From Nematopogon swammerdamellus (Eukaryota > Arthropoda > Insecta > Lepidoptera > Adelidae), in NCBI GenBank assembly GCA_946902875.1, contig OX336336.1, forward strand, positions 666,045 through 730,044: DNA of 64,000 nucleotides, in the 5' to 3' direction. Below the pieces are notes generated by a model that did not search any database, was not told the DNA's origin, and saw nothing but the letters and a program-made list of their open reading frames with translations. Both the position numbers and the translations under genes were made by a program. This document shows positions 53,472-64,000 of this stretch, one piece after another. Numbering within the stretch: the stretch's first letter is position 1; each line of letters begins with the position of its first letter.

Positions 53472-53700
53472 CTCACGGGCGACCCTTACGTAACCTCAGC
53501 ATATGTTTCGCTCGAAACTATCGCTCGCGCTCCACATCGCCACAGCACCGCCACAGACACTTTCTCCTTCTGTCACCGCGCACTGATGTTTACTTCCACA
53601 CTGCACTCGCGAGGTCTCACGGCGAGCTGCGTGCTGCGGCGGCGACCGCGAGCCGTCCGCCTTGCACGTTGCAAATTTTATTTTGGTTGAAATCGTATGT
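53472..53700 (-). promoter_or_regulatory. Sec16: Sec16 5' UTR and likely core promoter region
   Basis: The sequence upstream of the start codon is more GC-rich than the surrounding AT-rich flank and free of recognised repeats, as expected for a housekeeping promoter. No TATA box is evident. An initiator-like TCAGT occurs on the minus strand with its A at 53584, about 113 nt upstream of the ATG. It is only a candidate start site; transcript ends would be needed to place it. Confidence 0.4.
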
Positions 53701-54570
53701 ATTGCGTTGCGTTGACAATCGATCGAAGTGTCTTCCTTCCTTCACTTCGCAGGGTGCCTTGTTGGAACTAGTGTTGTACTCGTGACAGCCCAGTTGAGCC
53801 CAGTTGAATGAGAGAGCGAGACAGGAAATATAATTGTCGATGGTCATCGACCATAGAGAAATAATAATACGTATGTCATCGCATCGACGGTCTATTGAGG
53901 GGTCTGGCACAGGAGAGAACAAAGGAACGATGGCGCTGTAGATTAGCTGTGATTTTTGGGAGGGAAAAAAATTGGCAAGGAAATGCGTCGCTACGCGACG
54001 CATCTTCTCTATATTAACCCTAACCCTAATGTTGTGGCGGTGCATGTCGTGTTTGTTACGTTACGTTTTGTTTCTGCCACTTCGCGTTTACAATCAGCTG
54101 ATCTACAGCGCAAGCGTTCCTTGGTTCTATCATGTGCCGCTTGCTCAATGGAGCAGCACCAAACATTTTGAAAGACTATATTATTTTGTTGAAATTTATA
54201 ATTAAAAAAATTAATAAAAAGATCCTGGTGCCATATTATGTCGTGCTTCCCATAAAAAAAAAATTCGAACGCACGCACGAAACAAAACAAAAATAACATT
54301 AACACACAAAAAAGGAAAAACATTACGAATAGGCTGTATGGTCTCTGACCTTTGCCTGCCTACGAAAGGCGAAGAAAATAACAAGCTAGTCTGTGCTGCG
54401 AGCAAAGAGTAAAGTAATGCTGCGAGTCAACGCAACGCTTCTTGGTGGATCGTTACTGTTTTGAACTAATGTTGAACAACATCCTTTACATTCATGTATT
54501 TAGCAGAAAGGATCCAGACCATATTTTCCACATTATCTCTATAAAATTACTTACTTTAAATTACAAAACA

Positions 54571-54860
54571 AAGGTACTTCCAGCAGACCTACAAACTTGA
54601 TATTTTGGATTCAGCTAATGTTTAGCCCACAACGAAAGGAAAAATTCAAACATCCTAAAATTGAAGCCCCGTTTTCTTTGTGTAGGGTATTAAACTTATC
54701 TTTCCATACAAAACATATGCATCATCAAAAATCTAAGGTACTTCCAGCAGACCTACAAACTTGATATTTTGGATTCAGCTAATGTTTAGCCCACAACGAA
54801 AGGAAAAACTCAAACATCCAAACATTGGAGCCCCGTTTTTTTTTTGTAGGGTAAACTTAC
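54571..54860. repeat. Tandem direct duplication, 164-bp period
   Basis: 'aaggtacttccagcagacct' through 'cccacaacgaaaggaaaaa' and 'gccccgttttctttgtgtag' occurs at 54571 and again at 54735 with few changes. Confidence 0.85.
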
Positions 54861-55234
54861 CTTTCACACAAAGTCTATGACAAGTAATTTTGTCAGTTGC
54901 ATAAGCAACTCTGTCAAGTATAATAATAATATATATATAGCTGTAGGAAGGTCAAGTAGGTAAACTATAACACTGTAAGTACTTAGTACTACGTACAGGC
55001 TATCAGTATAGTACCTACGCTACGTAGCGTACTAGCTATTCTAGATTATGGGTTTAGTCACAGTAGGTACTTATTTCAAACACACACATCCACCCACAAA
55101 CAGATACACACTCCCTCACATACGCTTAATAGAATTTAAAATATTTCCAGTAATAAATTGTGGAAAGTACATACATACATAGTTAAATATATAATTAAAT
55201 AAATTAATTTTATTATTGTGTGTCTAAATGTGTG

Positions 55235-55450
55235 GAAATGTGTCTAAATGTGATAGACATCGGCTCTTCAGTGTTCACGTGCGGTCAAGCGTACGTAGCA
55301 CTGTCGAGAGTGACAAGTCTGGGCGGATTGCATCTAATCAATGTAGACTTTGGTAGCATCAAAGCTCAGGAGTCCGCAATAGCCGAACATAATGACTTAG
55401 ATCCACTTACCGCCCAGACTTGTCAAAAGTTGTTACACCAAGGCCACTGA
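55235..55450 (+). pseudogene. Helitron Rep/helicase C-terminal fragment
   Basis: It translates as VIDIGSSVFTCGQAYVALSR then VTSLGGLHLINVD and ends with a stop after HQGH. 'GQ.YVALSRV.S..GL' is motif VI of Pif1-family helicases carried by Helitron rolling-circle transposons. The upstream helicase and HUH nuclease parts are absent, so it is a remnant. Confidence 0.82.
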
Positions 55451-55556
55451 GAAAAACTAACAGAGATAGGGAGTGGGTTTTGAGAAAATATGTAGCTGAC
55501 GTGCAAGAACTAATACCAGAAAAGAAAAAAAGGAAGACTACCTACAAAAAGAAATG

Positions 55557-56338
55557 AGATCCCACCAAAAACATATAATATAAAAAGATGCCAAGTCTCG
55601 CACGCAACCTTTCCACCGTAAAAAGTTGTAAGATCCCATGCAGAGCCAAGTCTTTTCATATCATTGAAGCCCGAATTCAACAATGTTGCCATAAATTATA
55701 TTTTCTACTTAATAATAATCAATATTTAGTTACTCCTCTTATAACATCTTCATTTCTATAAAAAAAACACCTTGACTTGGCAATCGGACAGCTAAAATAT
55801 TATAACAATAATATGAAGGAACCTAATACCAGTTTGTTACATACATATACTATACACACGCTGAATCCCGACAATCGGGGTAAGCAGAATAATCGGTGTT
55901 GTGCTGCACGAACTCTGGTAAATTACATCACAACACCGACCACCACGTTTCGCAAAGTAGGTACCTATTCGAACAAGATTCAATCGATCAAGCAGCAAGT
56001 AAGGTACGAACACCCACCTGCTGCATGCTATGTTTACTTTGTTGTAAACTGAAAAAGAATCTTTACGAAGCGATCTGTTTGTGCTGTCCGATTGCCAAGT
56101 CAAGGTGTTTTTTTTAAAGAAATGAAGATGTTTAATGTAAGAGGAGTAACTAAATATTGATTATTATTAAGTAGAAAATATAATTTATGGCGACATTGTT
56201 CAATTCGGGCTTCAATGATATGAAAAGACTTGGCTCTGCATGGGATCTTACAACTTTTTACCGTGGAAAGGTTGCGTGCGAGACTTGGCATCTTTTTAAA
56301 CGGTTTTTTATATTATATGTTTTTGGTGGGATTGTAGT
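55557..56338. mobile_element. Foldback: ~240-bp inverted arms around a family B repeat
   Basis: The arm 55557-55791 ('atcccaccaaaaacatataa' ... 'cttgacttggcaatcggaca') is inverted at 56084-56338. The ~290-bp centre contains a family B copy ('acaacaccgaccaccacgtt'). Small indels separate the arms. Confidence 0.9.
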
Positions 56339-56649
56339 AACATAATTATGTTGATACAAATTACGTATCAAAGTTGTCAAACTTTCAAATGCTCTTTACA
56401 CCTGATTCACTTAATTAATAAGTCTTTGTAGTCAGAACTCTCAGCAAAATTGTTAATCTTGCACTCAAGCTGTGTTTTAGATAGACTATGGGCGGTGTTA
56501 TTATGTGGCTAGTCACTAAATACTTGTAAAAATATGTTTAAAAAGTTTCTTGTCGGTTCTTCTTCGTGGGTGTAATCGAACCGGATAGAACAAATTGTGA
56601 CAAGTTCGAGCGCAGTCTAACTGCCATATGAATGATCAATAAACAATAC

Positions 56650-56905
56650 AATACAATACAATAATTTTTGCCAAAAAAAAGTAAAAAATTCATGGGCGTT
56701 CCCATAGAAGAAACCAAAAAGTGTATGTGCGCGCGCCATCTACCGAATAGACTATGAAGCATTTTAACTAATCATTAATTTGAACTAATATGAATCATTT
56801 CATAACACGCCATAGATGGCGTGAGTGGCGCTAGCGATATATATGGCGATACGGAACCCTCGGTGCGCGAGTTCAACTTGCACTTGGCCGGTTTTTTTAT
56901 TTTTT
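56650..56905 (-). repeat. Dispersed repeat family F
   Basis: 'atgggcgttcccatagaaga', 'gcgcgccatctaccgaatag', 'aacacgccatagatggcgtg' and 'acttgcacttggccggtttt'; reverse of 23385-23720. Confidence 0.75.
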
Positions 56906-57004
56906 GCTTTCAAAGACGAGTTAAATGGTTTTTTTTCCTCTTCATTTTCGGATATGCTTTCTAATGAAGACATAAGCGAGTACACCTTAATACTCACATG
57001 TTAG

Positions 57005-57375
57005 TCAGTCAGTCAGCGTGTAAGCGTCCACTGTTGGACATATGCCTCCCCAATTTTCCTCCAGTCCTCCCGGACTTCAGCGATACGAAACCACTGTTTT
57101 CCGCCGATTTACTTGATGTCGTCGTCCCACCTGGCGGGTGGTCTTCCCACACTCCGTTTTCCTGTCCACGGCCGCCAGTGTAGGACACTGTTACTCAAAC
57201 GGTCTCATCGTCTCTTCGGCTAACGTGCCCAGCCCACTGCCACTTCAGCTTAGCCACCCGGTGTCCAATATCGACTACTTTGGTGCGTCGGCGGATTTCC
57301 TCGTTACGCACCATATCACGTAGCGATATTCCCAGAATGGCTCGCTCCATTGCTCGCTGGGCAACTTTAAACTAA
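57005..57375 (-). pseudogene. RTE-type LINE C-terminal remnant
   Basis: The minus strand reads in broken frame RAMERAILGISLRDMV.NE, VAKLKWQWAGHV and GRPPARWDDDIK, then the QQWTLTR-like end. These motifs are standard in insect RTE elements. Stops and frameshifts are present. Confidence 0.75.
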
Positions 57376-57852
57376 ATTAAAATCCGAAGTGAACTTTAAG
57401 TGTCCGATGCACGTGACGACAGAGAGACGAGAGAGAGATACTTTTTGTAAAACGGAAAAAACATCTCCACGCGCGCTTGAGTGAGCGTCACTTACACTTA
57501 CTAGTAGTATAAGTGACTACGGAACCCTAAAAATCGACAATAAATCAATGACAAAGGGCATTTACCGAGGTAGCCATTGCACGGTGCGGAGGCGGCGACG
57601 TGGGCGGGCGGCAGTTAACGAACTATAATAGCAAGCTAACTGGATCAAATTGATACAATTTCACGAGGAATAAGCATGGGGCCGGGTTTGTCGCTCCGTG
57701 AACTCGCGCTCCACTGCCTCGCCTTCGGACATCGACGCGTTGTCGCCGGGTCACACCGCTCGCTCGGCGGGTGCGAGTGCCTCCCTAGCAGTCACCAAAT
57801 CAAACATAGGTAGGGTAGGTAGGGAATAAATAAGGATAACAATGTAATTTTT

Positions 57853-58172
57853 TTTGTGGGGCCGGTACTTAAAATGAATAGTCCCACTGCATCTCTCCCC
57901 ATGCATGTCGTAAAAGGCGACTAAGGGATAAGGACAAGATGCCGTGCTAAAGGGCGACAGGGTCGCCACCTCTCACCTTGGTACGGTACTGCCACCGAGT
58001 CATGCAGCAGGTGGGTCTTCGTGCCTTACTTGCTGCTTGATCGATTGAATCTTGTTCGAATACTTTGCGAAACGTGGTGGTCGGTGTTGTGCTGTAATTT
58101 ATCAGAGTTCTTGCAGCACAATACCGATTACTCTGCTTACCCCGATTGTTGGGATTCAGCGTGTGTGATATG
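57853..58172 (+). repeat. Dispersed repeat family B, best preserved copy
   Basis: 'gtggggccggtacttaaaat', 'gggcgacagggtcgccacct', 'gcttgatcgattgaatcttg' and 'gattgttgggattcagcgtg'. No open frame of note. Confidence 0.85.
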
Positions 58173-58276
58173 TAATGTAATTTGTACTTGTGTCGAACAC
58201 CGACTGCACTAGAAAAAGGACAAAAATCTAATAAAACATCTTAACACTTATGCAGTGAGACTCAGTACCATTTTGT

Positions 58277-58317
58277 TGTTAACCCCCGACGAAAAAAACG
58301 GAGGGGTGTTATAAGTT

Positions 58318-58356
<39 letters not shown>

Positions 58357-59417
58357 TGTCTGTGGCATCGTAGCTCCCAAACGGACGGACCGATTTGGAT
58401 GCGGTTTTTTTTATTAGGAAGCTTGTTTAATCGGGATGGTTCTTAGCTATGTTTGTAATCAAGTAATCAAGTAATTAAGTAATAAAAAAATTAATTATGT
58501 TAAAAAGTGGACCGATTTTCATGCGGTTTTTTTAAAAAAGCTTTAAATAAAAGTTAAATTACAAATTTAAAAAACCCCCGACCCTTAAAAAGTCAAAAAT
58601 AATTTTCGTTTACTCACTTAAAGGAGTCGGGGGACCGCTAAGTAAATAAAATATAATAACTCCGAGCTGCGCGGGAATTTACTTAGCGGTCTACCGACTC
58701 CTTTAAGTGAGTAAACGAAAATTATTTTTGACTTTTTAAGGGTCGGGGGTTTTTTAAATTTGTAATTGACATTGGGCTTTTGAGAAACCATCGGTTCTCT
58801 AAATCGTTTCTTTGTCGCACCGCTAGAGTGTGTCTTCCGGCGAGTTTATTTCCTGAATCCTTTAACCTGGGTGTCTTCAGGCTAGACAGCCTAGCAACAG
58901 TCCGCAAATCTGCTGGCATGGCACCTAACTGAGCGTGGTTTCGCTAGGAGAGGTGATTTTGGCTCTGTCGACTACACCATTGGTCTCTCGGCACAGCCAT
59001 CCATGCTGGTTTACATAAAAAAACCGCCTTCAAAAATGTATGAAATAAAAAAAATCTAACCCTAGAGTTGAAGGCGGTTGCTTGCTTTAGCACCATCGCT
59101 TTCAACTCTAGGGTTAGATTTTTTTTATTTCATAAATTTTTTATATTTATTAAATAGTTTTTTATTTCACAGTTTTTTTTTGTAATTTTTTGCTATTACT
59201 GTACTCGGCGGAATCCGAATTCCGCCTCGCTTTCCAATCCGATCTTGACCACATTAAAATGGGACCACACGGGAAGCACCAGCTTTCAAATAAAATAAGA
59301 ATTTTCAAAATCGGTTCACCCAGTCGAAAGTTCTGACGTAACAAACATAAAAAAAATAAAAAAAAATAATACAGTCGAATTGGGAACCTCTACCTTTTTT
59401 TGAAGTCGGTTAAAAAA
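58277..59417. mobile_element. Inverted-end element relative of 3687-4385, interrupted by a LINE tail and a palindromic repeat
   Basis: 58277-58760: 'aacccccgacgaaaaaaacg', (GT)n at 58321-58354 and the hairpin 'aaggagtcggggg/ctaccgactcctt'. 58765-59015: LINE 3' tail on the plus strand. 59020-59160: 'gaaggcggt' palindrome. 59160-59417: 'ttcaaaatcggttcacccag' to 'gaagtcggttaaa'. It reads as a nest of repeats. Confidence 0.7.
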
Positions 59418-59706
59418 TAAAAAAAATACTCTAACCACAATTTGCCTTGTCCGTGTACTATAGACTATGATCTCACAAGAGAGAGAGAGAGCAATGATGG
59501 AGATCCGCTGACGACGACGTCACCGACTACAATTTCACGAGATAAGTGATGATAATTAGAGCGGCGGCGGCGCGGCGGCGCCGGGGGCGCGGGGGTGGCT
59601 GCGGACAGGGACGTCGACCTCTCGCCACAGCACAGGGCTAGCTACCCGTAACACTACGCCATCATTTCACCTAACAATATGGATAACAAAATAAACCTAA
59701 TAAGAG

Positions 59707-60120
59707 GAAAACCGGCCAAGTGCGTGTCGGGCCACGCGCAGTGTAGGGTTCCGTAGTTGCGGAACCTTATCAAAATAAATTATTTGATTATTTGTATAAT
59801 TTTGTATGATTTCGTAAGATTTCTAAGGACTACTAAAGATACCTAGGGATTACCAAAGATTCCTAGAGACTACCAAATACTTCTACGAATTACCAGGATT
59901 GTTAAGGGATTTCCAACAAAGTTTTGGGACTTCCGAAGATTCTGGGACTTTAAAAGATTCCTAGAGACTTCCAATCCACCTAAAATTACCTGAGATTACC
60001 AAGATTTTGATCGGATTGCCAATGATTTCCTTGGGATTCCTAGATTTCCTGGGATTACTCGGGACCGCCTAAGATTTCCAGATTCCTCACCTAAGGTTAA
60101 CTGCAGAGATTACCAAACAA
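59707..60120. repeat. Family F start followed by degenerate 'gattaccaaagattcctag' repeats
   Basis: After 'aaccggccaagtgcgtgtcg' and 'gtagggttccgtagt', about 300 bp are built from diverged ~18-20-nt units mixing gattacc, aagattcc and tagagact. Confidence 0.6.
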
Positions 60121-60299
60121 TTGTACACCAGATTCCCTAAGTGACTGACCCCTCAGCCACACCACATCGCACCACGCAGTCAAGCGCCAGCCCTGGGGGC
60201 TCGGCACGGTGTCACGCGACGCCGCTGATTGGTTCCGCTCGATGCGATCATCAATCAATCCCGCCTCATCCCGCCTCCTGTACGTCCCAAACTCCCGAC

Positions 60300-60480
60300 C
60301 AGGGTTGCCAGATGGTTCAGATAAAAAAACCGAACTTTTTACATCAAAGGGTAACATTTTTCAAAAACACACTTTTCATGACTTATGCGACCGAACGTCC
60401 ATGGGCGTCGTTAGACACCTTACGGGTGGCTCGGCGCAACATTTCGCGCTTTTTATAAAAAAAAAGGCAAATTAGTTATG
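60300..60480. repeat. Dispersed repeat family E
   Basis: 'accagggttgccagatggtt', 'ccatgggcgtcgttagacac' and an A-run at 60460; shared with 7562-7730 and partly with 14385-14455. Confidence 0.7.
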
Positions 60481-61195
60481 GCGAAAATCTGCAAGGGTCT
60501 TCCCAAGAGTGTGTTCTGTAGCTCCTATTAGGCTGGGTTCTTGAAAAGACGCGCCAAATCTGTGTGGTTTTGATATTGCGAAACAGTAAACAAATGTGTG
60601 ATATGAATCGATATTTAGCAAATACTGAACCTCTCATACTTCGGTATTTTCTTCATACCGAACACCGAAGGCGGCGCTGAAATACCGAACAGTTCGGTAA
60701 AAAAGAGAACACCTGGCAAGCCTGCTCCCGACCGACAGAGCTCCTGTGACCCGGATGAATACGGGGCTAGCTCGGAACACGTTCGGTGTGAGGAGCCGCG
60801 GAGGTTCTTGGGTCGATGGAACGCGGCCAGTCACTCCTTCGAAGGAGTGGATCTACGGCGGAAGAACGACTCCCTAAATACCTACAACTAGTTCAGTACA
60901 GTTTTATAACAAGAAGATAGAAAAAAAAACCGGACAAGTGCGAGTTTAACAAGCGCACCGAGGGTTCCGTACAAACTTGTATGTAGATAGTTCGGCCATC
61001 ACGTAAATCAAGTCTCGAAGATTTTTGCCGGGTTTTTTTCGAGTACCTATGTTTTAAGGTTTCCCCCGAAAATCATTCCCCGAAACGTATAACTACAATC
61101 GGCATTTATAGAATCGGTATGCTCCGTCTTCGACATTGTCTTGACTTATTATCATTAGGTGATATTGCGGTCAAAGGCGGCCTTAGTAAAAGTTT

Positions 61196-61865
61196 TAGAA
61201 GCTTGAGTTTCCTACAACTTTAAGAGATCGTAGACGTTAGTATTTTGTATTAATTTGAATTTGATACCTTGACCCGTTCCTGAGAAAAATGGTCTTGACA
61301 TACAAAACAAGTAAACTTTTTTTTTATGCGATATAACTATGAATTTACAATTTTCGGATTTTTTCCTTCATTTGTGTTATGAGACCTTGCTTCTTACTGA
61401 ATTTTATGATTCTATGTCAACGGAAAGTACCATATAGGTTTTGATTTGTTTTGAGTGAGTTTGTGAGTATCAAAATATAACATAAATACCCGTATCTTTT
61501 GATTGTGTTAATTTAGAAGCTTGAGTTTCCTGCACCTCTAAGCAATCGTAGACGTTAGTATTTTGTATTAATTTGAACTTGATACCTTGACCCGTTCCTG
61601 AGAAAACTGGTCTTGACATACAAAACATGTAAACTTTTTTTTTATGTTATATAACTATCAATTTACAATTTTCGGATTTTTTCCTTTATTTGTGTTGTGA
61701 AACCTTGCGTCTTACTTAATTTTATGATTCTAGGTCAACGGAAAGTACCCTATAGGTTTTGATTTGTTTTAAGTGAGTTTGCGAGTATCAATATAACATA
61801 AATACCCGTATCTTTTAATTGTGTGAATTTAGAAGCTTGAGTTTCCTACACCTCTCAGCAATGGT
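61196..61865. repeat. Direct tandem repeat, ~317-bp period, 2.1 copies
   Basis: 'tagaagcttgagtttcctac' at 61196, 61514 and 61830, with intervening 'gaccttgacccgttcctgag'-like and 'gtcaacggaaagtacc' blocks conserved. AT-rich, non-coding. Confidence 0.88.
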
Positions 61866-61899
61866 AGTGTAATAACCTCTACCCTATACCTATTGTTTT

Positions 61900-63325
61900 T
61901 CCTTAGATATTAAAGGCAGAATTATCAAAAATCAACTCTTTAGCTCTAGAACAACTAGAATATAAAGAATCGAAATATGGCCAGCGTATAACTTTCAAGT
62001 GATCTCTAGGTTTGTCAGAAACAGTGTCGCTAATTCGTACACATAATTCCTGTAAAATGGACCCAATTATTACTTCCTTTTCAGGAAGCCGTTGTGTACC
62101 GTAATAACTCAGAGTACTAACTCTCATTTCCTAAATCTATTCTAGTAAATTCTAATATCAACATTAAAGCACTTACCAAACTAATTGCTCATTCATCTAT
62201 AGTCATTAAACCCTTCTGGTTTCCCTCTGTGTTCTATGTGCACGCTTCGACAGCGCGCTCACGTACCTCGCTTGCGAGCTTGTGAGACCCGCCAAAATTC
62301 AAAATGAAAGTGTTCTGATGTTTGTGTTATTGTTATTATTAAATTATGATCAATGTATTACTTGATAGCTTAATTTTGTTGTGCTGTTCAATAGATGAAA
62401 TCTATTATTTTATATTTTCTTCTAAATTTTAGAACTTCAACAATACAAACTTTTATTGACCCCTTTTGAAGGGGTTTGTGGAACTGGCCCCACTAAATTC
62501 GTATGGACCCTCGGTCCATACGATATTTATCCATCGCCAGTCCCCGTGACTCCCAACGCAGATAAATTTGTACTTAAGCTACAAATTTATTATTTGTCCC
62601 TAGGAGTCCCCGTTTTCTGATCTGTACAAAATATACATCTTCAGACAGATTTACCAATTTAATCTCGTAGTGTTATGTTGGAGTTCAAAAGATATTCTTT
62701 TGTCCTCCCTAAAGGCATAAGTGTATGCTTTTAATTGTGAGTGTATAGTGTATATGTTATGGTTTATATTTCTGTGGCTATCTATTGATATACCTACAGA
62801 AATTGTTTTATTCCAAATGATGCGGTCAGGGGTCCACCTTTCACCGAAATCAATTAGGAATATTTTCTTAAGGGTTTATTAAAATGGTGTGCTGGTCATA
62901 ATCTACATAACCTATACAGGTATATTTAAACCTGATTTACGCAATCTCCCTACGTCCTAAAACGTAACTAGCCAGTATGTTGCATATGCATATATATTAC
63001 AAAATTTACCTTTGAATTCCACTATCCTAACCGGTCTGACACGATTCACTAAAATCACCTTAAATAAAACACCATTACAAATAGAATAGCGTAAAACAAT
63101 AAATTCAAACGAAACCACAACACCCGCCACTGAATCTAATCGCGAAGTTAACACTTAATAAAAATATACTTTTATATCAAAATACGGTAAAACCACTGAT
63201 TTTACATATTTAAATTCGACATATTTTTTAATAATTACGCGTGGTTCAAACACTCTTATATACGTATGATTTACGAATTTAAAGATCGGGTTTTGTTTCT
63301 TTTAATCTTCTCTATATTTTAAAAT
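61900..63325. other. Flank without recognised features
   Basis: AT-rich. I see no exon, splice-site chain or known repeat. Confidence 0.4.
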
Positions 63326-64000
63326 ACCTTCCCAATGTACTAGTCCTCATGGCAGGCCAGTTCGGACATAGTGTCATTGTAAAAGTTCTTTGGAAATCCT
63401 TCCATCACCAGTCAAGATTCCAGAATCCAGCTCAACCTTCATCCAGAACTCAAAAGGCTCAAAAAGAACATCCAAAATATAATTCGCAACCTAGTTGAAA
63501 ATTCCTATATCACCCCCAAAATTACAAAATCCAGCTCAACCTTCATTTGCAACTCCGAAAGCTTTACAGAAATTCCCACACTAAAATTCACGAATCAAAC
63601 AAACTCTATTCACTGACTTCCTTTATGTACGTGAAATTTATGATCAGGTCACAGTCCATTATATTTTAATATAAAATAAAACCTTCCCAATGTACCTGTC
63701 CTCATGGTAGGCCAGTTCGGACATAGTGTCATTGTAAAAGTTCTTTGGAAGTCCTTCCATCACCAGTCAAGATTCCAGAATCCAGCTCGACCTTCATCCA
63801 GAACTCAAAAGGCTCAAAAAGAACATCCAAAATATTTTCCGTAAAACTAGTTGAAAACCCCTATATCACCCCCAAAATTACAAAATCCAGCTCAACCTTC
63901 ATTTGCAACTCCGAAAGCTTTACAGAAATTCCCACACTAAAATTTACGAAACAAACAAACTTTATTCACCGGTTTTTTACAAAATCATTTATGAACTAAG
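63326..64000. repeat. Direct repeat, 355-bp period, running off the window
   Basis: 'accttcccaatgtact.gtcc' at 63326 and 63681, each followed by 'ggccagttcggacatagtgt', 'tccagctc.accttcatcca' and 'tttgcaactccgaaagcttt'. An internal sub-repeat 'tccagctcaaccttcat' occurs twice per unit. Possible satellite edge or LTR pair. Confidence 0.85.

Noticed and set aside
53269..53345. tRNA gene suggested by 'tatagctcagtggataag'
   Set aside because: The A box-like start is present but there is no B box or acceptor pairing.
54014..54032. Interstitial telomere repeat 'ccctaaccctaa'
   Set aside because: Only two units, and the insect telomere unit is TTAGG; chance occurrence.
57580..57760. Promoter or first exon of a neighbouring gene (GC-rich 'gtgggcgggcggcag')
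   Set aside because: No start codon plus donor or recognisable protein follows; evidence too weak.
59560..59640. CpG-rich block as a promoter of an upstream gene
   Set aside because: A short isolated GC stretch without any coding exon on either side.

Overview
This window is animal (arthropod) genomic DNA, most likely from a moth or butterfly with a large, repeat-rich genome. Short exons sit between long introns, and the introns hold tRNA-derived SINEs, small inverted-repeat transposons, a Helitron remnant, RTE-, jockey- and CR1-like LINE debris, and dispersed motifs common in Lepidoptera (for example 'accggccaagtgcgag' and tracts of 'gacagacggacgg'). The order is inferred from these repeats, not proven. 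I see no operon, prokaryotic gene, CRISPR array or functional rRNA/tRNA gene.

One host gene fills most of the window: Sec16, the scaffold of endoplasmic reticulum exit sites, on the minus strand. Its ATG is at 53471, with an in-frame upstream stop at 53498-53496. The coding exons then run leftwards: 53400-53471, a 2.6 kb exon at 46433-49041, and eighteen small exons down to 13072. Every one of these junctions has a GT donor and an AG acceptor, and codon phase carries across all of them. Together they encode about 1,787 residues: a proline/glutamine-rich N-terminus, an Arg/Glu-rich region, then the conserved central domain (exons 8-17) that binds the COPII coat. After 13072 the gene has two possible ends. 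One is a terminal exon (11021-11896) with its own stop and an ATTAAA signal. The other is a pair of phase-0 exons (5561-5701 and 3093-3266) encoding the conserved Sec16 C-terminal motif, which continues beyond the left edge. Sec16 organises Sec23/24 and Sec13/31 on the ER membrane for COPII vesicle budding.

Layout: 1-3092, downstream intron with an hAT-type MITE nested in a larger inverted-repeat element. 3093-13278, 3' exons, with a 1.04 kb minisatellite of 38-bp units at 9296-10338. 13279-28000, central-domain exons, including a central-domain exon repeated six times in tandem (16153-17220). 28060-32000, a nearly intact 2.9 kb LINE inserted in an older palindromic repeat with a 13-bp target-site duplication. 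32000-49041, the N-terminal half of the gene with palindromes, SINEs and MITEs in its introns. 49042-53399, intron 1. 53472-64000, upstream flank with no recognisable host gene, containing a Helitron helicase fragment, a large foldback, RTE-type LINE debris and long direct repeats.

The most notable observations are the tandem exon array (period 170 bp, open in all three minus-strand frames), the recurrent TG-rich 3' splice sites, a SINE whose head joins tRNA promoter boxes to a 5S rRNA-like segment, near-perfect palindromes in introns, and the alternative C-terminal end.
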